NCBI GenBank assembly: GCA_027488985.1
Contig: JAIYAR010000018.1
Coordinates: 1-64,000 of the forward strand
DNA length: 64,000 nt
Reading direction: 5' to 3'
Origin: Comamonadaceae bacterium
Lineage (GTDB): Bacteria; Pseudomonadota; Gammaproteobacteria; Burkholderiales; Burkholderiaceae_C
Position 1 is the first letter of the stretch. Each line of letters opens with the position of its first letter. A program made the position numbers and the translations under genes. The notes beneath the pieces were generated by a model that made no database searches, had not been told where the DNA came from, and saw only the letters and a program-made list of their open reading frames with translations. This document shows positions 59,684 through 64,000 of the stretch, one piece after another.

Positions 59684-60445
59684 TCAGGGTAAACGCTTGG
59701 TCAAATCCGCGCGCGCGGGATAGTTGATAAGTACGGCCCTGTGCGGCCCGACAAACACAAACAAACTACCAGCCGCCACCGCGGAGGCTCCCCCCTCATG
59801 TACCGCGGCGACAAAATCGTCGAGACTTGATGCGCCACCACAGGCCACTACCGGAATGCTAACCACCGACGACACCTCGCGGAGCAGCTTCAGGTCATAA
59901 CCCGATTGTGTGCCGTCCCGGTCCACTGAGTTAACGATGATTTCTCCAATGCCTAGTCGCTCCAGCTCCCCCACATGTGCCGTCAACCCAGCAGTCTGCT
60001 TAGTCTTGCCAGCATGGGAGCTGAGTTCGTAGCGCCCGAGGAGAGTTCGCCGTACATCCACACAACCGACAATGCTCTGGGAGCCATAGATTGCGACCGC
60101 GTCGCGGATTAGCTGAGGTGCGTCGTAAGCCGCTGAATCGATAACTACTTTTTCAAAACCTAGGCTGAAGATGCGCTTCACCTGTTCCAGCGACGTGATG
60201 CCGCCGCCATAAGCCATCGGCATAAAGGCCTCACCCGCGATATCGGCCAGCAATTCGAAATCTGGTCCACGGCCTTCTGGCGTTGCCGTGATGTCGAGGA
60301 ACACAAGTTCGTCAACTTCCTTTTCGTTGAAGATGCGGACCGAATTAATGGGATCCCCGATGTACTTGGGCTCCTTGAATTTCACCGTCTTGACCAAGCC
60401 CTTGCCTCGCAGCAGCAGAATGGGGATGACACGCGTCTTGTTCAT
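59684..60445 (-). CDS. HisF-like cyclase-subunit homologue for sugar amidation
   Basis: A 253-residue TIM-barrel protein resembling imidazole glycerol phosphate synthase HisF. The catalytic Asp11 of true HisF is Leu here (RVIPILLLRGKG), while the Asp130 equivalent is kept (VGCVDVRRT). This supports a role as ammonia channel/partner of WbpG rather than histidine synthesis. VNSVDRDGTQSGYD and VACGGASSLDDF phosphate motifs are retained. It follows hisH by 5 bp and precedes wbpG on the same strand. Confidence 0.88.
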   Translation of the reverse strand: MNKTRVIPILLLRGKGLVKTVKFKEPKYIGDPINSVRIFNEKEVDELVFLDITATPEGRGPDFELLADIAGEAFMPMAYGGGITSLEQVKRIFSLGFEKVVIDSAAYDAPQLIRDAVAIYGSQSIVGCVDVRRTLLGRYELSSHAGKTKQTAGLTAHVGELERLGIGEIIVNSVDRDGTQSGYDLKLLREVSSVVSIPVVACGGASSLDDFVAAVHEGGASAVAAGSLFVFVGPHRAVLINYPARADLTKRLP

Positions 60446-60450
60446 GAAGC

Positions 60451-61056
60451 CTAGAGCCCCACAAATGATTGCATCAGCGCTAGGCCGTGGCGCAAGGATT
60501 TTTCGGGGTGGAACTGGGTTCCCATGATGTTGGCACGCTGCACCGCACAAACGAATTCGGTGCCATGTATGGCCGTGGCCAGAACGTCTTCGTTGTGGAC
60601 ACAACTCATGCGATACGAGTGCACAAAATAGAAGCGCGCATCTTCGGCCATCTGGTCCAGCAGGGGCGAGGGCTTCTTACGCATGATCCGGTTCCAGCCC
60701 ATGTGCGGCACACGAATGCTGGGCAGTGTTTCGAAGCGGTTGCATGTCATGTCTATCCAACCCAAGCCAGGTTCCACGCCCTCCTCGCTTCGCTTACCCA
60801 GAATTTGCCCTCCCAAACAGATACCCAATACAGGCCGCCGTAACTCCAACGCGAAACGATCCAACGGCTCGCGCAAGCCGGAACCATTTAGCATCTTCAT
60901 GCCATGATCAAAATGACCCACACCAGGCAACAAAAGTTTTTCCGCCGCCAGTATTTCTCCTGGATCACGGGAAACTTTTGCTTCCCCGCCCGCTTTGCGT
61001 AGCATATTGCCAACGGACGAAAGGTTACCCACACCGTAATCAACGATCACTATCAT
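60451..61056 (-). CDS. HisH-like class I glutaminase for sugar amidation
   Basis: A 201-residue triad glutaminase. Nucleophile Cys80 is in GICLGGQILG, and the His/Glu pair is in FHPEKS near the C-terminus. IVDYGVGNLSSVGNMLRKAG is the usual HisH start. It supplies ammonia from glutamine to the HisF-like/WbpG complex. Its start codon overlaps the upstream GT2 stop (ATGA), showing that it belongs to the glycan operon. No other his genes are present. Confidence 0.92.
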   Translation of the reverse strand: MIVIVDYGVGNLSSVGNMLRKAGGEAKVSRDPGEILAAEKLLLPGVGHFDHGMKMLNGSGLREPLDRFALELRRPVLGICLGGQILGKRSEEGVEPGLGWIDMTCNRFETLPSIRVPHMGWNRIMRKKPSPLLDQMAEDARFYFVHSYRMSCVHNEDVLATAIHGTEFVCAVQRANIMGTQFHPEKSLRHGLALMQSFVGL

Positions 61057-61997
61057 TTGAAAAGTAACCCATGTATTGACCTTTGCAATCTACGGGTGGC
61101 ACCCATTGCAATCCTTTTGGATTCAAGTACGCAATCCCATAAACACCTTGCGAAAAGAACGGGAAAAACAAGCAAGCAGATGAAGTACGACCCACTACCA
61201 TTTAGCACCGCCTTTTCGGTTTCGTAGAGTTGATTGATCTTGCGAAGACCGAACGCCACATAAGCGAAGAGTGGTCGGGACGCAAGATCGGCCGAATGCC
61301 TAGGTGCTGATTTCAGGTGTACTCGATTAAACCATAGTGGCTTGTTTGATTGCACCAGCCGATAGTTTCCAGCAGCAAGGATATAGCTCAGGGGTGGATA
61401 TGCATTATTCATCGGGATGGTCTTGTTTATCCACCACCATTTGACGAAGTTCATTTTCACGACCTTGTTTACCCTGAAGAGTCCGTAAAAGAAGGCATCA
61501 CGCCGCCCTGAGGGCTCCAGATGAAATTTCGTGATGCGGGTCAGCGCCGAGGCACCTCCAAAGTCAAAGCTATGCACCTCGGGTAGCAGCCCCCCTTGTT
61601 CGTCAATTTCAACATAAGGGCAAAAGGCAACCGCTGCCTCTGGCTCTTCCTCCAACGTAAAAACCAGGCGTTCGATGAATTCCGGATCCCATCGGTCGTC
61701 CGACGCCGCCCACATGAAATACTTTCCTCGCGCCTGATCAATCAAATACCTGAAGTTCGCATGCGGGCCGAAGTTTCGCTGCTGACGGACATAGCGCACA
61801 CGGGCATCCTTACTGACATAGCGCGAGCAGATCTCTGTCGAATCATCTGTCGAAAAGTTGTCAGAAATGACAATTTCGAGTTTACGGTAGGTCTGCGCAA
61901 GGATGTCCTTGATTGCGGCCTCAACGTACCTCTCATCGTTATAGACCGGAATGCCTACTGTCACTAGTGGCGCATCATTTTTCTGCAGTGTCACCAT
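61053..61997 (-). CDS. Glycosyltransferase, family 2
   Basis: A 314-residue GT-A fold enzyme with VTVGIPVYNDERYVEAAIKDILAQTYRKLEIVISDNFSTDDS at the N-terminus and the metal-binding motif AASDDRWD. The C-terminal part has a hydrophobic helix pair (SYFICLLVFPVLFARCLWDCVLE), so it is membrane-attached. ATG 61997 is used. It overlaps the flippase gene by 23 bases and hisH by four, consistent with translational coupling. Base composition is AT-richer than that of the flanking genes. Confidence 0.87.
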   Translation of the reverse strand: MVTLQKNDAPLVTVGIPVYNDERYVEAAIKDILAQTYRKLEIVISDNFSTDDSTEICSRYVSKDARVRYVRQQRNFGPHANFRYLIDQARGKYFMWAASDDRWDPEFIERLVFTLEEEPEAAVAFCPYVEIDEQGGLLPEVHSFDFGGASALTRITKFHLEPSGRRDAFFYGLFRVNKVVKMNFVKWWWINKTIPMNNAYPPLSYILAAGNYRLVQSNKPLWFNRVHLKSAPRHSADLASRPLFAYVAFGLRKINQLYETEKAVLNGSGSYFICLLVFPVLFARCLWDCVLESKRIAMGATRRLQRSIHGLLFK

Positions 61998-63522
61998 CAC
62001 TTACCTCGTATTTTCCAGAAAACCGGCCCAACACCATATAGGCCCGTTGACGCAGCCGGGGTAGGGCATGCAGGCAAGCCAGCTGTGCAAGCAGCCATGC
62101 ACCAGCAATCCAGATGAACTGAGCTACCGTTGGCCAATGTGCAGGCAGCGCCAAGCGCATAGCCACGCAGACAGCAGCACTGACAACCAGCGGCAGGCCA
62201 ATGTCCCTGATGTACCAGACAGACAACTCGCCCCTAGGCAAGGTTTTTCGGGCCATGATGGGTGCCGCCACAGCCAGATAGCCAATATTCAGGAGCAGCC
62301 AAGCCATCGCCGCACCGAGGGCACCTTGTCCCCAGACGAGGGCCAGCATCAGCGGCACGACCACGATGGCAGACACTAGGTTCTGATAGAAACCATACAT
62401 GGCCCAGCCCCGAGCCACCGTCATCTCGTAGGGAATCCCCAAGGCCGCATTCAGCGCCGAGCCCAGAATCAGCACACTAGCGATCGGAGCTGCAGACCGG
62501 GCCACCTGCTCATTCTGCAGCCACATCTGTAGAATTTCTGGCGCAAAGAGAGCCAGAGTCATGGAGGCGGGAAAAATCATAAGCGAGATCAACTGGCTAC
62601 CTTCGTGATAAAGAGCCACCAACTCATGCGCTTTGTCGTCTTGGGCATAGAGCGCGGAGAAGCGAGGAAAAAAGGCCTGGAACACGGCTGCCGGCAGCAT
62701 TCGCGAAGCGGTGTTCAACTGATTCGCAACGTTGTAATAGCCGAACGCCGTCAGAGAGATGAATTTACTGAGAATCAACCGATCGAGGTTGGAAAGCAGG
62801 AAAGTGACAGCGCCGCTGGCTCCCAAGCCCATCGCAAAGCTCCAGACGCCTCGCAAAGCTACTTGACTAAACTTGGCCGAGCGGCGCCGGTGCGGCAAGA
62901 TCTGCCAGCAGACTATCGCAAACCCAGCGACGGAAGCAGCAGCAGCGGCCAACTGCCAGGCGAAGAAGGCCTCTAAAGTGGGTGACACCCACCACAAGAT
63001 CCCCATCGCGCCGACGGTCCTCAGCGTCCCGAAGACGATCTGCAGTAAGTTCAGAAGCACCTGCCGTTCCAGACCGGTCAAGCAGCCGCCGTAGAGGCTG
63101 ATGGGCCACTGAAACGCGATTATCAGCCCCATGAATCGAATCGCGTTCACGACCTGTTCGGTAGCTTGGTGCTCGTTGTTCAGCCATTGCGTCGCAATGA
63201 AGGGCGCGGCCCCATAGACAAGCGCTGCCAGCAGTAAGCCTAGCATCCAGTAGATCACCTCCAGCGACCGGACCAAGTCCCGAGTGTTCTGGAACTCATC
63301 TGGCCACGAGCGGGTTTGCGCTATCTCCCGATTGATCACCACGCCGAAGCCGAACTCCAGCAACTGCAGAGTTGCCAGCAACATCGTAAAGAAACCGATC
63401 AGGCCAAAGGCTTCTACCCCCAAAAGGTCGATGTAGACGGGAACGGCGATGATGCTGATGGCGAGCAGCCAGAACTTACCGAAAAAGTTAGCAACGATGT
63501 TAAGCGCCATCAGTTGTTGCAT
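61975..63522 (-). CDS. wzx: Wzx-type polysaccharide flippase
   Basis: A 515-residue integral membrane protein with about 14 hydrophobic segments, starting MQQLMALNIVANFFGKFWLLAISIIAVPVYIDLLG, and with the RfbX/MATE-like pattern LSNLDRLILSKFISLTAFGYYNVANQL. It would flip undecaprenyl-linked repeat units to the periplasm, which fits the PglC-like initiator in this cluster. No Wzy polymerase is visible, so it probably lies to the right. An alternative start is Met5 (63510). Confidence 0.85.
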   Translation of the reverse strand: MQQLMALNIVANFFGKFWLLAISIIAVPVYIDLLGVEAFGLIGFFTMLLATLQLLEFGFGVVINREIAQTRSWPDEFQNTRDLVRSLEVIYWMLGLLLAALVYGAAPFIATQWLNNEHQATEQVVNAIRFMGLIIAFQWPISLYGGCLTGLERQVLLNLLQIVFGTLRTVGAMGILWWVSPTLEAFFAWQLAAAAASVAGFAIVCWQILPHRRRSAKFSQVALRGVWSFAMGLGASGAVTFLLSNLDRLILSKFISLTAFGYYNVANQLNTASRMLPAAVFQAFFPRFSALYAQDDKAHELVALYHEGSQLISLMIFPASMTLALFAPEILQMWLQNEQVARSAAPIASVLILGSALNAALGIPYEMTVARGWAMYGFYQNLVSAIVVVPLMLALVWGQGALGAAMAWLLLNIGYLAVAAPIMARKTLPRGELSVWYIRDIGLPLVVSAAVCVAMRLALPAHWPTVAQFIWIAGAWLLAQLACLHALPRLRQRAYMVLGRFSGKYEVSDGDTAEK

Positions 63523-63551
63523 CCCGCCATGGCCGCCATTAACGCTCGGAC

Positions 63552-64000
63552 TCAGCGGATGCGCTTTAGAAAGCCGTCTGGCGCAACAGTAACCTGCAGC
63601 TTGTGTGGGATGCTCGCATCAATCTCGAAACCCGACTGTTCCTTGATATAGGTGTGCACAGCTGTCTTGGGGTTGTCGCCAGGCGCCCAAGGGCGATCCG
63701 GGAACAAATCGGCGGGCATGTCCTCCACGAAAGTGTCGAAGACCACACAATAACAGCCTACCGTTGTCAGCGGGGCGTAGGCGCGCAGTTCCGCCAGCAC
63801 ATGCTCATGGGTGTGGTTGGAGTCCAAGCAGACCATGACGCGCTGGTAGCCGCTTGCGTGGGCTTGGACCTGGGCGATGACCTCGGACGAGATACTCGAA
63901 CCTTGGATCATGTCGATTTTGTGCGCGAGGGGATGCGACTCGATGGCATCGCGATTGTGTGGCCGGATGTCAATGTCCAGACCCAACACCTTCCGCTTGC
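63552..64000 (-). CDS. CmcI/cephalosporin hydroxylase-like protein, 5' end outside window
   Basis: The C-terminal 149 residues of a protein of the cephalosporin hydroxylase (CmcI) family, which are SAM-dependent methyltransferase-like folds. Visible are VLGLDIDIRPHNRDAIESHPL, VMVCLDSNHTHEHVLAELRAYAPL, VVFDTFVEDMPADLF and HKLQVTVAPDGFLKRI. The frame stays open to the window end. In glycan clusters this family probably methylates sugars rather than hydroxylating antibiotics; this is inference. Confidence 0.82.
   Translation of the reverse strand, partial: KRKVLGLDIDIRPHNRDAIESHPLAHKIDMIQGSSISSEVIAQVQAHASGYQRVMVCLDSNHTHEHVLAELRAYAPLTTVGCYCVVFDTFVEDMPADLFPDRPWAPGDNPKTAVHTYIKEQSGFEIDASIPHKLQVTVAPDGFLKRIR

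Noticed and set aside
59684..61056. hisH and hisF as part of a histidine biosynthesis operon
   Set aside because: No other his genes, the HisF Asp11 equivalent is Leu, and the pair adjoins a WbpG-like sugar amidotransferase.
1..64000. CRISPR arrays, tRNA genes, transposases, phage genes
   Set aside because: All intergenic gaps were inspected and none showed direct-repeat arrays, cloverleaf-like sequences or recombinase motifs.

Overview
The window reads as a chromosomal segment of a betaproteobacterium of the order Burkholderiales, most likely Comamonadaceae (Rhodoferax/Curvibacter/Albidiferax-like). This rests on the gene repertoire (HtpX, SlmA, TctC-type binding protein, liv operon fused to an acyl-CoA synthetase gene, Comamonadaceae-style beta-oxidation operons) and on a dispersed short palindromic repeat that I associate from memory with that family. 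No tRNA, rRNA operon, CRISPR array, insertion sequence, integrase or prophage was found.

Layout. 0-3.3 kb: 5' part of the RNase P RNA (minus strand, running off the left edge), a membrane histidine kinase, cysK and a GNAT acetyltransferase. 3.5-8.3 kb: a minimal ethanolamine-use module (eutC-eutB-permease on the minus strand, divergent AraC/EutR-like regulator) with no microcompartment genes. 8.3-21.6 kb: mostly single-gene housekeeping units (FAD oxidoreductase, chemoreceptor, LysE exporter, htpX, a TctC-type binding protein, DUF3025 + pyrC, amino-acid binding protein, LysR, Atm1-type ABC transporter, YciA-type thioesterase). 21.8-28.5 kb: a tightly coupled livHMGF / acyl-CoA synthetase / livK operon closed by a perfect hairpin terminator.

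28.5-30.7 kb is an AT-richer accessory patch with three unrecognised minus-strand ORFs and recurring spacer motifs. One ORF lies between inverted GTTAGGC/GCCTAAC heptamers, like an integron gene cassette without an integrase. 30.7-44.3 kb is a fatty-acid catabolism district with two TetR-led units. One is TetR-SDR-acyl-CoA dehydrogenase. The other is TetR-acyl-CoA dehydrogenase-DUF2147-FadN-type multifunctional enzyme-DUF4442-thiolase, which runs to a terminator at 37.04 kb. A palindromic candidate operator sits before each TetR gene. Between them are an MBL-fold hydrolase, enoyl-CoA hydratase and a TesB-like thioesterase. 44.3-48.2 kb: slmA, a TctD/TctE-like two-component pair and argB.

48.2-64 kb (continuing off the right edge) is a surface-glycan cluster on the minus strand. 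The enzymes at its end match the PglF-PglE-PglD-PglC logic for making and loading a bacillosamine-type diamino sugar on undecaprenyl phosphate, with an H-NS-like gene inserted between the first two. Upstream are several glycosyltransferases, a Wzx flippase, a CmcI-like enzyme and two different sugar-amidation systems: a WbpG/HisH/HisF trio, and a single-chain fusion of a class II glutaminase with a PP-loop sugar amidotransferase. The HisF-like protein lacks the catalytic Asp11 equivalent, which argues against a role in histidine synthesis.

A second thread is a roughly 45-55 bp palindromic repeat present in seven copies. Three are intergenic. Four lie inside open reading frames and are translated, including one inside a histidine-kinase helical hairpin and one that forms most of a signal peptide.
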